Assembly (NCBI GenBank): GCA_016201015.1
Contig: JACQDQ010000242.1
Location: forward strand, 1-37,210
Length of the DNA: 37,210 nt
Source: Pseudomonadota bacterium
Lineage (GTDB): Bacteria; Pseudomonadota; Alphaproteobacteria; CACIAM-22H2
Reading direction: 5' to 3'
The position numbers were made by a program, and so were the translations under genes. Within the stretch, counting starts at the first letter, position 1. Each line of letters starts with the position of its first letter. Below, piece after piece: positions 16,719 through 26,210 of this stretch. Under the pieces are notes generated by a model. That model saw only the letters and a program-made list of their open reading frames with translations. It ran no database searches and was not told the origin of the DNA.

Positions 16719-18180
16719 GGCTGGTTTCGCTCGAGGCCGGCGGGCGTTCGGTCAAGTCCGGCATCGGCATGGCGATGGTGACGCTGTTCGACGGCGGGCT
16801 GTGGCGGCCGGCGGCGTCGTAAGCCATCACGTGATAGCGGTAGGTGAGACCGCCGAGCACGACGCGATCGGCGGATTTCGGCGCCTTGACCGCCTCGACG
16901 ACCTTGGCCGTCCCGTCGTCCTCGGCCCGATAGACGTCGTATCCGGTAACCTCGGCGCCTTCGGCGCGCTTCCAAGTGAGCGCGATTGCCCCGTTCCGGA
17001 CCCTGGCGGCGAGTCCAGCGCCGCCCTCGGGCCAGTGCGGGCCGGCGCCGGATTCGTCCTCGACCGGCGCCTGCGTCGTGCCCTTCGGCCACAGGAAGCA
17101 GGTAACTAGCTTGAAATTCTCGTCGAGCTGCTTGCAGACATTGCAGTAGATGCAGCGGATGATCTTCTCGGGCCGGCCGGCCTCCACTTTGCGCACCCAA
17201 TCGGGATCGGCGAGAAGCTGGCGCGCCATGCCGATCATGTCGGCCTTGCCCTCGGCGAGCAGCGATTCCGCCTCCGACGGATCGCTGATCTTGCCGACCG
17301 AGACGATCGGCGTCTGGAAGCCCTTGCCGTTGATATAGGCCTTGATGCCGGCGGCGAGATGGGCGTGCGGCAGCGGCGGATACCAGTCGCCCGGCATGCA
17401 TTTGTCGCCGCTATAGCCGGTATAGGGATAAAGCGGCTGGCCGGGGCGATGCACCGCATCCTCGAACTTGCCGCCGATCGACAGCGAGATGTAGTCGACG
17501 CCCATCTGCGCCATGCGCAGGCCGATGCGCTGCGCATCGGGCAGGCCATAGCCGTCCTTGATCGCTTCCTCGGCAAGGAAGCGGACGCCGATCGGAAAAT
17601 CCGACCCGACCACGCTGCGCACGCGCTGCATCACCTTGCCGAACATGCGCAGGCGGCCTTCGAGCGTGCGGCCGTCATACTCGTCACGCCGCTTGTTGTG
17701 GCGCGAGAGGAAGGACGACAGCGTATACGCGTGCGCCGAATGCAGCTCGACGCCGTCATAGCCGGCCGCGCGCACGCGGCCTGCGGCGGCGCCGAACTGC
17801 TCGATGATGCGGTCGATGTCGGCCGGCGCCAGCATGTCGATGGTCTGCCGCCAGCCTGAGCGCGCGACCTTCATGAAGTGGATGATCTGCGGCACGATCT
17901 TCGACGGGCCGGCCCCGTGCACGCGCGCCGCCAGCTCGCGATGGCCGGGGATGAACCGGTCGTCGGAGATGCGCAGCAGCGGCCCCGATTTCGCATCGTG
18001 GATCGCCGTCGCCTCGACGACGATCAGGCCGACATGCCCCTGCGCGTAGCGCACGTAGCGATCGATCACGCCCTGATTGACCAAGCCGTCCTCGCCCGAG
18101 AGGCGCGTGACCATCGCCGGCACCAGCACGCGGTTGGCGATAGTCATGCCGTTGAGCGCGAACGGTTCGAGCAGTTTCAT
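16711..18180 (-). CDS. OYE-family Fe-S flavoenzyme with C-terminal fibronectin type III domain
   Basis: 489 residues. Residues 1-340 form an Old Yellow Enzyme TIM barrel ('LLEPFALNGMTIANRVLVPAMVT', 'GYDGVELHSAHAYTLSSFLS', 'PIVSVGKI', 'ADMIGMARQLLADPDW'). A cysteine cluster C343-x2-C346-x2-C349-x11-C361 follows, close to the trimethylamine dehydrogenase / dienoyl-CoA reductase 4Fe-4S site. The FAD and NAD(P)H domains those enzymes carry next are absent; instead residues about 388-471 ('IALTWKRAEGAEVTGYDVYRAEDDG...VLGGLTYRYHVMAYDAAGRHSPPSNSVTI') form a fibronectin III fold. Electrons must come from a separate partner. Start at 18180 has GGAGG and ATGA overlap with the upstream small gene. Likely reduces a CoA-bound intermediate; substrate unknown. 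Confidence 0.87.
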   Translation of the reverse strand: MKLLEPFALNGMTIANRVLVPAMVTRLSGEDGLVNQGVIDRYVRYAQGHVGLIVVEATAIHDAKSGPLLRISDDRFIPGHRELAARVHGAGPSKIVPQIIHFMKVARSGWRQTIDMLAPADIDRIIEQFGAAAGRVRAAGYDGVELHSAHAYTLSSFLSRHNKRRDEYDGRTLEGRLRMFGKVMQRVRSVVGSDFPIGVRFLAEEAIKDGYGLPDAQRIGLRMAQMGVDYISLSIGGKFEDAVHRPGQPLYPYTGYSGDKCMPGDWYPPLPHAHLAAGIKAYINGKGFQTPIVSVGKISDPSEAESLLAEGKADMIGMARQLLADPDWVRKVEAGRPEKIIRCIYCNVCKQLDENFKLVTCFLWPKGTTQAPVEDESGAGPHWPEGGAGLAARVRNGAIALTWKRAEGAEVTGYDVYRAEDDGTAKVVEAVKAPKSADRVVLGGLTYRYHVMAYDAAGRHSPPSNSVTIAMPMPDLTERPPASSETSHA

Positions 18181-18359
18181 CGCGGCGCCTCCGCCGCTTG
18201 GCGCAGGCAATTCGGGCAGAGACAGGTCGCCTGCGGATCGCTCGGCAAGGGCAAGCGGAATGATTCCTCGTTGCACCAGCACGGACCCGTCGGATTGCAG
18301 GAGAACTCGACGCCGCATTTGGCGCAGCGCTCGATGATCGGCAAAGGTGGTGTTGCCAT
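18177..18359 (-). CDS. Cysteine-rich CWC family small protein
   Basis: 60 residues with the pattern 'CAKCGVEFSCNPTGPCWCNEESFRLPLP...CLCPNCL', matching the Cys_rich_CWC family (about eight cysteines, CWC core), presumably a small metal-binding module. Function is not established. It is embedded between acyl-CoA dehydrogenase (overlap of 2-3 bases) and the OYE-like gene (ATGA overlap), so it is translated with them. The ATG at 18359 with GGAG six bases upstream is preferred to the GTG two codons earlier. A role in Fe-S assembly or electron transfer to the neighbouring Fe-S flavoenzyme would be speculation. Confidence 0.82.
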   Translation of the reverse strand: MATPPLPIIERCAKCGVEFSCNPTGPCWCNEESFRLPLPSDPQATCLCPNCLRQAAEAPR

Positions 18360-18361
18360 GG

Positions 18362-19555
18362 TCACTCCGCTGCTTTTCTCGCCGCCGGCGCCTCGGCGGC
18401 AAGCACCTGGCTGGCGATGACCAGGCGTTGGATTTCGCTCGTCCCCTCATAGATGCGCAGCGCGCGGATCTCGCGGTAGAGCCGTTCCACCGTGGTACCG
18501 GCGACGACGCCCTGCCCGCCATGGAGCTGCACCGCCTCGTCGATGACGCGTTGCGCCGCCTCGGTGGCGTAGAGCTTGGCCATCGCCGCCTCGCGCGTCA
18601 CGCGCTCGGCAGCGCAATCCTTGGTCCAGGCGGCGCGGTAGATGAGCAGCGCCGCGGCATCGATGTCGACCGCCATGTCGGCGAGCTTGGCCTGCGTCAT
18701 CTGGAACGCGGCAAGCTTCTGGCCGAAGACCTCGCGCGCATTCACGCGCGCGACCGCTTCGTCGAGCGCGCGGCGGGCAAAGCCGAGCGCCGCCGCGCCG
18801 ACCGTCGCGCGGAACACGTCGAGGGTCGCCATGGCGATCTTGAAGCCGTCGCCGGGCTTGCCGAGAAGCTGCGCGGCGGGAACGCGACAATCACGGAAGG
18901 CGAGGGTGCCGAGCGGATGCGGCGCGATCACCGGGATGCGCTCCGTCACGCTGAGACCGGGCGTATCGGCATCGACGACCAAGGCGGACAGGCCCTTGGC
19001 ACCCGGCGCCCCGCCGGTGCGGACGAAGACGACATAGTGGTGTGCGAGTCCGGCATTCGAGATCCATGTCTTCGAGCCATCGATCACGTAGGTGTCGCCT
19101 TCGTGCCGCGCGATGGTGCGCAGCGCCGCGACATCCGAGCCGCCTTCGGGTTCGGATATGGCAAAGGCGGCGATCTGCGTCCCGGCGCACACTTTCGGCA
19201 GGTAGCGCCGCTTCTGCGCCTCGGTGCCGAATAGCGTGATCGACGCACTACCCAGGCCCTGCATGGCGAAGGCGAAATCGGCGAGCCCAGAGCGCCGCCC
19301 GAGCGTCTCGCGAATGAGGCACAGGGAACGCACGTCGAGCTTGTCGAAACGGCCGCCAAAAGCCTTGGGCACGCAATAGGCGAGGTAGCCGCCCTGCCCG
19401 AGCGCAGCGACGAAGCGTTGCGATAGGGCGTCGACGTCGCGCTCGTCGTGCTCGTGCGGCGCCACTTCCTTGTCCGCCCATGCCTCGAGCCGCGCGGCGA
19501 GCGCGCGATGCGAGTCGTCGAAGAACGGCCAGGCAAGAAAGCTACGGTCGGGCAT
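18362..19555 (-). CDS. Acyl-CoA dehydrogenase
   Basis: 397 residues with the three-part acyl-CoA dehydrogenase layout: N-terminal helical domain ('[22 protein letters not shown]'), middle beta domain ('[39 protein letters not shown]'), and C-terminal helices ending '[21 protein letters not shown]', where the Glu of YEGTSE is the expected catalytic base. 'QLHGGQGVV' is the FAD-contact motif. It would introduce a 2,3-double bond into an acyl- or alicyclic-CoA, passing electrons to ETF. First gene of the minus-strand operon continuing into the CWC protein, OYE enzyme, ligase and family-5 binding protein. Start at 19555 has GAGGAG. A candidate MarR site lies about 105 bases upstream. Confidence 0.92.
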   Translation of the reverse strand: MPDRSFLAWPFFDDSHRALAARLEAWADKEVAPHEHDERDVDALSQRFVAALGQGGYLAYCVPKAFGGRFDKLDVRSLCLIRETLGRRSGLADFAFAMQGLGSASITLFGTEAQKRRYLPKVCAGTQIAAFAISEPEGGSDVAALRTIARHEGDTYVIDGSKTWISNAGLAHHYVVFVRTGGAPGAKGLSALVVDADTPGLSVTERIPVIAPHPLGTLAFRDCRVPAAQLLGKPGDGFKIAMATLDVFRATVGAAALGFARRALDEAVARVNAREVFGQKLAAFQMTQAKLADMAVDIDAAALLIYRAAWTKDCAAERVTREAAMAKLYATEAAQRVIDEAVQLHGGQGVVAGTTVERLYREIRALRIYEGTSEIQRLVIASQVLAAEAPAARKAAE

Positions 19556-19659
19556 GGCACCGCTCCTCGTATTGAATTGCTGTAGGGGCGGGTTTCAATC
19601 CCGATCCTACGAAAGCCGATACGCGGCATTTTTGCATGTCATGACGGCCCCAGCCGATT

Positions 19660-19675
19660 GCTTTAAGTCTAAAGT
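19660..19675. promoter_or_regulatory. Candidate MarR operator, site 2 (in front of acyl-CoA dehydrogenase)
   Basis: Sequence GCTTTAAGTCTAAAGT. Arms GCTTTA/TAAAGT match at 5 of 6 paired positions across a 4-base spacer. It lies in the 160-base gap between the crotonase-fold gene and acyl-CoA dehydrogenase; nothing else is recognised in that gap. Confidence 0.65.
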
Positions 19676-19715
19676 ATCTTTCGGGTCGCCGGCAAGCGCG
19701 ACATCGTCACGCCGC

Positions 19716-20540
19716 TCAGTCCCCCTTGAACACCGGTTTCTCCTTGGCGACGAAGGCGCGATAGGCGCGCGCGAAGTCCTCGGTCTGCATGCAGATCGCC
19801 TGAGCCTGCGCCTCGGCCTCGATAGCCTCATCGACGCCCATGTTCCATTCCTGATGCAACATCTTCTTCGTCACGCCGTTGGCGAAGCTGGGACCGCGCG
19901 CCAGCTCCTCGGCCGTGCGGCGGGCAGCGCCGAGCAGCTCTTCCGGCGCACACAGGCGGTTGAAAAAGCCCCAGCGCTCGGCCTCTTCGCCGCCCATCGC
20001 GCGCCCGGTGAAAAGCAGTTCGGAGGCGCGGCCGTGGCCGATGATGCGCGGGAGGATGGCGCAGGCCCCCATGTCGCAGCCGGCGAGGCCGACGCGATTG
20101 AACAGGAAGGCGATCTTGGCCCGCGGCGTGCCGAGGCGCAGATCCGCCGCCATGGCGATGCAGGCGCCGGCGCCGGCGCATATGCCATCGATCGCGGCGA
20201 TGATCGGCTGCGGGCAGGCGCGCATGGACTTGACTAGATCGCCGGTCATGCGCGTGAAGCGCAAGAGGTCCGGCATCGTCATGTCGACCAGCGGTCCGAT
20301 GATGTCGTGCACGTCGCCGCCCGAGGAAAAATTGCCGTCGGCCCCGCTGACCGTCACGGCCTTGATATCCGCCACGTAGACGAGATCGCGGAACAGGTCG
20401 CGCATCTCCGCGTAGCTCTCGAAGGTGATCGGGTTCTTGCGCTCCGGCCGGTTCAGTGTGATGTGCGCAACGTTGCCGTCGACCGACCACAGCACATGGC
20501 GCGGCTTGATGCGGTCCGCGGAATAGGACGTCAAAGTCAC
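19716..20540 (-). CDS. Crotonase-fold enzyme (enoyl-CoA hydratase family), atypical active site
   Basis: 274 residues. The crotonase oxyanion-hole segments are visible ('[22 protein letters not shown]' and '[26 protein letters not shown]'), and the C-terminal '[18 protein letters not shown]' is typical. The two glutamates of true enoyl-CoA hydratases appear replaced: the GGGCE position reads GAGACI, and the PE..LG..PG..G segment reads '[22 protein letters not shown]', leaving an Asp in CDMGA. It therefore probably catalyses another crotonase reaction, such as ring hydrolysis or lyase chemistry on a CoA-bound intermediate. Such CDMGA crotonases are, from memory, found in aromatic-CoA clusters. 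GTG start at 20540 overlaps the MarR gene stop (GTGA). Confidence 0.85.
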   Translation of the reverse strand: MTLTSYSADRIKPRHVLWSVDGNVAHITLNRPERKNPITFESYAEMRDLFRDLVYVADIKAVTVSGADGNFSSGGDVHDIIGPLVDMTMPDLLRFTRMTGDLVKSMRACPQPIIAAIDGICAGAGACIAMAADLRLGTPRAKIAFLFNRVGLAGCDMGACAILPRIIGHGRASELLFTGRAMGGEEAERWGFFNRLCAPEELLGAARRTAEELARGPSFANGVTKKMLHQEWNMGVDEAIEAEAQAQAICMQTEDFARAYRAFVAKEKPVFKGD

Positions 20541-21064
20541 GAGGGATCTCCCTTGGCGCGGCGATCGGTTGGAACCTCTTCTTGCACGGAGCGCTTGAGG
20601 CGGCCGAGCAGGTCGAGCAGCTGTGCCATCTCCTGGCGCGCGAGGCCGGCGAACATCGCATCGATCCAGGCCTCGTGCGCCGGCGTCATCGCGTCGAACG
20701 CGCGCTTGCCGGCGGGAGTCAATTTGACTCGCGCCCGGCGGCGATCCTGACGCGACGGCGCGCGGGTGATCAGGCTCTCGGCCACGAGGCGGTCGACGAG
20801 CCCGGTGATGTTGCCGTTCGAGACCATGAGGCGATCGGATATTGCGCTCATGGTGAGGCCGTCGGGCGCGCGATCGAGTTGCGCCAGCAGATCGAAGCGC
20901 GGCAGAGTGATGTCGAAGGTTTCGCGCAGGCCGGCCCGCACCTGGCGCTCGATCAGATTGGCGCAGGTGAGCAGGCGCAGCCAGACGCGGAGCTCGAGCT
21001 TGTCGTCGCGCGCGACGACGCTTTCGCGGTCGCTGCGCGCAAGTGGGGGAAAATCATCGGCCAT
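20537..21064 (-). CDS. MarR-family transcriptional regulator
   Basis: 175 residues. The winged-helix core is clear: '[96 protein letters not shown]', with the wing motif '[10 protein letters not shown]'. It sits between the SDR (TGATG overlap) and the crotonase gene, so it is expressed with the genes it probably controls. The best candidate operators are the three 16-bp sites at 13456, 19660 and 21907. A CoA-thioester intermediate is a likely inducer by analogy with BadR/CouR-type regulators of aromatic-acid catabolism. The track ORF is too long; ATG at 21064 has GAGGTGA upstream. Confidence 0.92.
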   Translation of the reverse strand: MADDFPPLARSDRESVVARDDKLELRVWLRLLTCANLIERQVRAGLRETFDITLPRFDLLAQLDRAPDGLTMSAISDRLMVSNGNITGLVDRLVAESLITRAPSRQDRRRARVKLTPAGKRAFDAMTPAHEAWIDAMFAGLARQEMAQLLDLLGRLKRSVQEEVPTDRRAKGDPS

Positions 21065-21888
21065 CACGTCACCTCGCCGCCGGCGATTGCGATCGCCTGA
21101 CCGGTCATAGCACTCGCTTCGGGCAGGCAAAGCCAGCCCACCACCGCGGCGACTTCGTCCGGCCGCACCAGCCGTCCCATCGGATTGGTCGCGGCGAGCG
21201 ACGCGCGCGCGTCCTCGGCGCTGCGCCTGGTCTTGGCGGCAATGGCGGCGACGGCGTCGGCAATCATCGGCGTATCGGTGTAGCCGGGACACACCGCATT
21301 CACCGTGACGCCGCTCTTGGCGAATTCGAGGGCGAGCGCGCGGGTGATGCCGACGACGCCGTGCTTGGCCGCGACATAGGCGCTGACATAGGCGTAGCCC
21401 TTGAGCCCCGCCGTCGACGCGACGTTGACGATGCGTCCATAGCCTGCGGCGAGCATGGCCGGCGCGACGGCGCGCGTGCACAGATAGACGCTGGTCAGGT
21501 TGAGATCGATCATGCGGCGCCATAGTGCGGGGTCGGTGCGGCCGAATGGCGCGCTTTCCGCGCCCCCGGCGTTGTTGACCAGGATCGATGGCGGTCCGAG
21601 CGTTGCGGCAGCGCGATCGAAGGCGCCGCCGACAGCACGCTCGTCGGTCACGTCGGCGGCGATGTCGGCGACTCGGCCAGCGCCCGCCGCCTTCAGCCTG
21701 GGAACGATATCGCCAAGCGCCGTCGCGCGTCGCGCTACCACCGAAAGATCGGCGCCGAGGCGCGCGAGTTCCAGTGCGATCGCCGCACCGATGCCGCGCG
21801 AGGCGCCGGTGACGATCGCGTGACGTCCGACTAGCGGCCGGTCGGCAGCCGTCGATTGCGCCGGCTTCGCCGGCACTGCCTCGTCCAT
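21064..21888 (-). CDS. Short-chain dehydrogenase/reductase
   Basis: 274-residue classical SDR. NAD(P)-binding 'GRHAIVTGASRGIGAAIALELARLGADLSVVARR', 'NNAGG', and catalytic Ser-Tyr-Lys ('NVASTAGLKGYAYVSAYVAAKHGVVG': S, YVAAK) are present, then 'NAVCPGYTDTPM'. It probably oxidises a hydroxyacyl-CoA intermediate to the keto form before thiolytic or hydrolytic cleavage. First gene of the SDR-marR-crotonase transcription unit. Start at 21888 preceded by GGGAG. A MarR-type site lies only about 19 bases upstream of the start codon. Confidence 0.92.
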   Translation of the reverse strand: MDEAVPAKPAQSTAADRPLVGRHAIVTGASRGIGAAIALELARLGADLSVVARRATALGDIVPRLKAAGAGRVADIAADVTDERAVGGAFDRAAATLGPPSILVNNAGGAESAPFGRTDPALWRRMIDLNLTSVYLCTRAVAPAMLAAGYGRIVNVASTAGLKGYAYVSAYVAAKHGVVGITRALALEFAKSGVTVNAVCPGYTDTPMIADAVAAIAAKTRRSAEDARASLAATNPMGRLVRPDEVAAVVGWLCLPEASAMTGQAIAIAGGEVT

Positions 21889-21906
21889 CGCTCCCTCGCC
21901 GTAGTT

Positions 21907-21922
21907 ATTTCAAGTCTAAAAT
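21907..21922. promoter_or_regulatory. Candidate MarR operator, site 3 (in front of the SDR-marR unit)
   Basis: Sequence ATTTCAAGTCTAAAAT. Arms ATTTCA/TAAAAT match at 5 of 6 paired positions. It differs from site 1 only at its first base. The remaining ~210 bases to the sulfotransferase gene hold nothing I recognise. Confidence 0.68.
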
Positions 21923-22132
21923 ATTAGCCGGCGCCGAAGCAACAACGGCTACCACAATCAGGGTAGGCCGGCTCGCGACTCCACGCACCGGGTCGCAAGC
22001 CATTGCCACAGTTTGGCCATCGTCACGACAAAGTCGCGCAGGAATTTGGCGGCATCGACGTGTCCATAAGACGGGCGGGCTGGTCGACCTGGCAATCTTC
22101 GTCCGCCGCAGAAGCAACAGACTTGGGGCAAC

Positions 22133-23014
22133 ATGACACCGTTTCTGTGGTTGTCGTCATCCGATCGCCTGGGTTCGCGCACAAATACCTTCGGCCTTTA
22201 CGACCTAATCGGCTATCGCCGCCGCTGGCAGCTGCTTTCGATCCTGCGGCCTCGCTATGTGTCGGCGGCGGCACCGATCGTCATCGGCGGTTGCGGCCGC
22301 AGCGGCACGACGTTGCTGAGCACCATGCTCAACCGCCATCCGGATGTCACCTGCGGTCCGGAGAGTACGGTCTTCCTGGGGCGCGTTACCGACCCGTTTG
22401 AGATCGCGCAGCGCTATGGGCTCCCGCCGCACAAGGTCGAGCAGATGCAGCGGCAGAGCCGCTCGCAGGCGGAGTTCATCGATCTTTTCCGGACCGCATG
22501 CCTGGCTGCAACTGGCCGGCGCGTGTGGGCGGAGAAGACACCGGAGAATCTACGGCGGCTGTGCTTCCTTTTTCGGCACTTCCCGCGCGCGCAGTTCGTT
22601 CATATTGTTCGCGACGGCCGTGACGTTGCCTGCTCGCTGCGCCAGCAGCCTTGGATGAAGCTGCCGGGCGACCGTTTCAGTCTAGCCGCGCTCGAGGCCT
22701 GCGCCATGTATTGGCTCGCCCGCGTCGGGCTCGGCCAGGCCTGCCAGCCCGATTGGCGATTTATTGAAGTGCGCTACGAGGACCTGGTGCGCGATCCCGA
22801 GCACGAGCTGCGTCGGCTTCTGCGCGCGCTCGGCCTGCGTTGGCATCCGTCGGTGCTGGATACGCCGCAAGCCGCCGATGTGCCGGAGCACGGTCCAATC
22901 TATAGCACGGCCGTTGGCCGCTGGCGTCACGAGCTCAGCATCGGGGAAACGAATGCCGTTGTGCGTCACGCGGGAACTATGCTGGCCGCGCTCGGCTACG
23001 AGCCGGCCCGGTGA
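22133..23014 (+). CDS. Sulfotransferase family protein
   Basis: 293 residues. The PAPS 5'-phosphosulfate loop 'PIVIGGCGRSGTTLLSTMLNRHPDV' (about residues 48-72) and the 3'-phosphate motif 'FVHIVRDGRDVACSLR' are both present, with 'RYEDLVRDPEHELRRLLRALGL' and a C-terminal 'GRWRHELS'. This is the Sulfotransfer_1/3 fold that moves sulfate from PAPS to a hydroxyl or amino group on a carbohydrate, lipid or small molecule. The acceptor is unknown and no carbohydrate genes are adjacent. Start ATG at 22133 behind TTGGGGC. Monocistronic between the divergent SDR and the convergent dioxygenase-family gene. Confidence 0.88.
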   Translation: MTPFLWLSSSDRLGSRTNTFGLYDLIGYRRRWQLLSILRPRYVSAAAPIVIGGCGRSGTTLLSTMLNRHPDVTCGPESTVFLGRVTDPFEIAQRYGLPPHKVEQMQRQSRSQAEFIDLFRTACLAATGRRVWAEKTPENLRRLCFLFRHFPRAQFVHIVRDGRDVACSLRQQPWMKLPGDRFSLAALEACAMYWLARVGLGQACQPDWRFIEVRYEDLVRDPEHELRRLLRALGLRWHPSVLDTPQAADVPEHGPIYSTAVGRWRHELSIGETNAVVRHAGTMLAALGYEPAR

Positions 23015-23046
23015 CACGGCCTGGCGGCGACGGCACGACTGCGATT

Positions 23047-23391
23047 TTAGCGTAGCGCGTCCAGGTTCAGCTCCGGCATCTCGCCCATCCAGATCGCATG
23101 CTTGGTGTGATCGGTGAGATCGTCGCCGGTCTCGGGGTGCACGAAGACGGTGAGGCCGTCGCGATGCAGCATCAGCCATGGCACGACAGTGCCGAATTGA
23201 TCGGCCGGGATGGTTAGCTGATAGCTCCAACGGGGATGTGGCCCAACCAGCTTCTCGTGGAAGCGGCCGACCGGAATGGCAAAAACTTTGCCGACCGATT
23301 CGCGCAGGGCCCACGCCTTGTCGCGCGTATCGACGTCGAAATAGACATGGGCGTGATAGCCCGTGACAACCGCCGGCGCCGGGTCGGTCAT
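23047..23391 (-). CDS. DOPA 4,5-dioxygenase family protein
   Basis: 114 residues matching the DOPA_dioxygen family: 'GYHAHVYFDVDTRDKAWALRESVGKVF', 'GRFHEKLVGPHPRWSYQLTI', 'MLHRDGLTVFVHPETGDDLTDHTKHAIWMGEM'. The conserved His residues (HAHVYF, HPRWSYQ, VHPETG, DHTKHAIW) are the likely metal and active-site residues. Plant and fungal relatives cleave DOPA to betalamic acid precursors; in bacteria the physiological substrate is usually unknown. The track start is too early; ATG at 23391 has AAGGGG upstream. It may be co-transcribed with nothing else. Confidence 0.9.
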   Translation of the reverse strand: MTDPAPAVVTGYHAHVYFDVDTRDKAWALRESVGKVFAIPVGRFHEKLVGPHPRWSYQLTIPADQFGTVVPWLMLHRDGLTVFVHPETGDDLTDHTKHAIWMGEMPELNLDALR

Positions 23392-23496
23392 GTCGCTATC
23401 ACCCCTTCGTTCATTTGGCGTGTCGGACAGGACGGTCGGGAGCGCGGCTTCGAATCGAGACTGAAGTCGCCGCAATGACGAAGCGGCGGCTAGCTC

Positions 23497-23736
23497 TCAG
23501 GAAAACGCCTTGAAGGTGATGAGCGTGAAGGTGTCCTTGACGCCAGCGAGCTTCTGCACGCCCATGACGAAATGGCCGATATCCTGCTCGTCGGTCAGAT
23601 AGCACTTCATCATCAGGTCGTATTGGCCGGAGATCGAGTAGACCTCCGACACCTGCTCGACGTTCTGGACGGCAAGGTCGGCGACTTCATAGGCCCTGCC
23701 GAGCTCGCATTTCACCATCACGAAGATCGTCTGCAT
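23497..23736 (-). CDS. Stand-alone Lrp/AsnC ligand-binding (RAM) domain protein
   Basis: 79 residues: 'MQTIFVMVKCELGRAYEVADLAVQNVEQVSEVYSISGQYDLMMKCYLTDEQDIGHFVMGVQKLAGVKDTFTLITFKAF'. This is the alpha/beta RAM domain of Lrp/AsnC regulators without the N-terminal helix-turn-helix. Such proteins assemble into rings and bind amino acids; some modulate full-length Lrp-type regulators. It lies between the DOPA dioxygenase-family gene and rhlE on the same strand. Confidence 0.9.
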   Translation of the reverse strand: MQTIFVMVKCELGRAYEVADLAVQNVEQVSEVYSISGQYDLMMKCYLTDEQDIGHFVMGVQKLAGVKDTFTLITFKAFS

Positions 23737-23754
23737 GCGACAATCGCCCCCGCA

Positions 23755-25212
<1,458 letters not shown>

Positions 25213-25261
25213 TCTGTATTGCTTTGAGTTGGCCCCTAAGCGAGGCGTTTCGGTCACATGC

Positions 25262-25280
25262 GACGGCCGACGCGGCCGTC
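25262..25280 (-). promoter_or_regulatory. Hairpin in the rhlE mRNA leader
   Basis: GACGGCC and GGCCGTC form a perfect 7-bp GC-rich stem with loop GACGC. It lies within the predicted ~84-base leader between the promoter and the ATG at 25212, and could affect helicase mRNA stability or translation; helicase genes often have structured leaders. Confidence 0.45.
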
Positions 25281-25302
25281 TCCGTTGTAAGATTGGGCCG
25301 GG

Positions 25303-25330
25303 ATCATAGGAATTCCAGCCCCAAAGTCAA
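25303..25330 (-). promoter_or_regulatory. Predicted sigma70 promoter of rhlE
   Basis: Minus strand: -35 TTGACT (25325-25330), 16-base spacer, -10 TATGAT (25303-25308); 5 of 6 consensus matches in each box. Transcription start expected near 25296. Confidence 0.7.
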
Positions 25331-25391
25331 CTTTTCTGCGAGATTTCCGCGGTTGGTGGCCTCATTCCGATGGGCTAAGGTCGTCGCCGAA

Positions 25392-26102
25392 ATGGCGCCG
25401 GGCCCTAGCATACCATTGATCTTGCTGCCCGGCCTGCTGTGCGATCGGGCGCTCTGGGCGCCGCAGATCGCAGCGCTTTCCGACATCGCCGATATCGGCG
25501 TCGCCGACCTTTCCCAAGCCGACACCATGAGTAGTATGGCCGATACGGTCCTCGCCATGGCGCCGGAGCGTTTCGCGCTGGCGGGATTGTCGATGGGCGG
25601 CTATGTCGCGTTCGAAGTCTTCCTCCGCGCGCCGCATCGCATCTCGCGGCTTGCCCTGCTCGACACCCAGGCCGGCGTGAGTTCGCCGGCGGCGGTGGAG
25701 CGGGCGCGGGCCTTGATGAAGCTTGCCGAGCGGGGCGAGTTCAAGGGCGTCACCCACCGGCTGCTGCCCTTGCTTATCCATCCGTCGCGCATGAGCGACG
25801 CCGCGCTGACCGCGACGGTCATGGCGATGACCGCGCGGGTCGGGCGCGACGCCTATCTGCGGCAGCAGCTTGCGCTGCTCGGCCGGGTCGATAGCCGGCC
25901 CGGTCTTGCCCGAATCACCTGCCCGACCCTGGTGCTGTGCGGGCGCGAGGATCAGTTGACGCCGGTCGAGCGGCATCGCGAGATGGCGGCCGACATCGCC
26001 AACGCCCGCCTGGTGGTCGTCGACGAATGCGGCCACCTGTCGCCGCTCGAACGGCCCGACGAGGTCAATCGCGCGATGCGGATCTGGCTGTCACAGGACT
26101 GA
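25392..26102 (+). CDS. Alpha/beta hydrolase
   Basis: 236 residues of the alpha/beta-hydrolase fold. Oxyanion region 'LILLPGLLCDRALWAPQ', nucleophile elbow 'GLSMGGY' with the catalytic Ser, Asp in 'VLCGREDQLTPVE', and His in 'VVVDECGHLSPLERPDEV' form a complete triad. Substrate cannot be read; it could be an esterase, lactonase or thioesterase. The ORF track begins at 25224, but the start 'MAPGPSIPLILLPG' at 25392 fits the fold, since the upstream extension covers the rhlE promoter region. Divergent from rhlE. Confidence 0.87.
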   Translation: MAPGPSIPLILLPGLLCDRALWAPQIAALSDIADIGVADLSQADTMSSMADTVLAMAPERFALAGLSMGGYVAFEVFLRAPHRISRLALLDTQAGVSSPAAVERARALMKLAERGEFKGVTHRLLPLLIHPSRMSDAALTATVMAMTARVGRDAYLRQQLALLGRVDSRPGLARITCPTLVLCGREDQLTPVERHREMAADIANARLVVVDECGHLSPLERPDEVNRAMRIWLSQD

Positions 26103-26210
26103 CATTCTCTCCGCCGGCGAGCCCGTCGTCATTGCAGGCGGCCGGCACTTGATCGGCGGCGGTAATTCGTCTTCACTCTCGGCCGTCGATCCGACAATGG
26201 GAGGCGGCAG

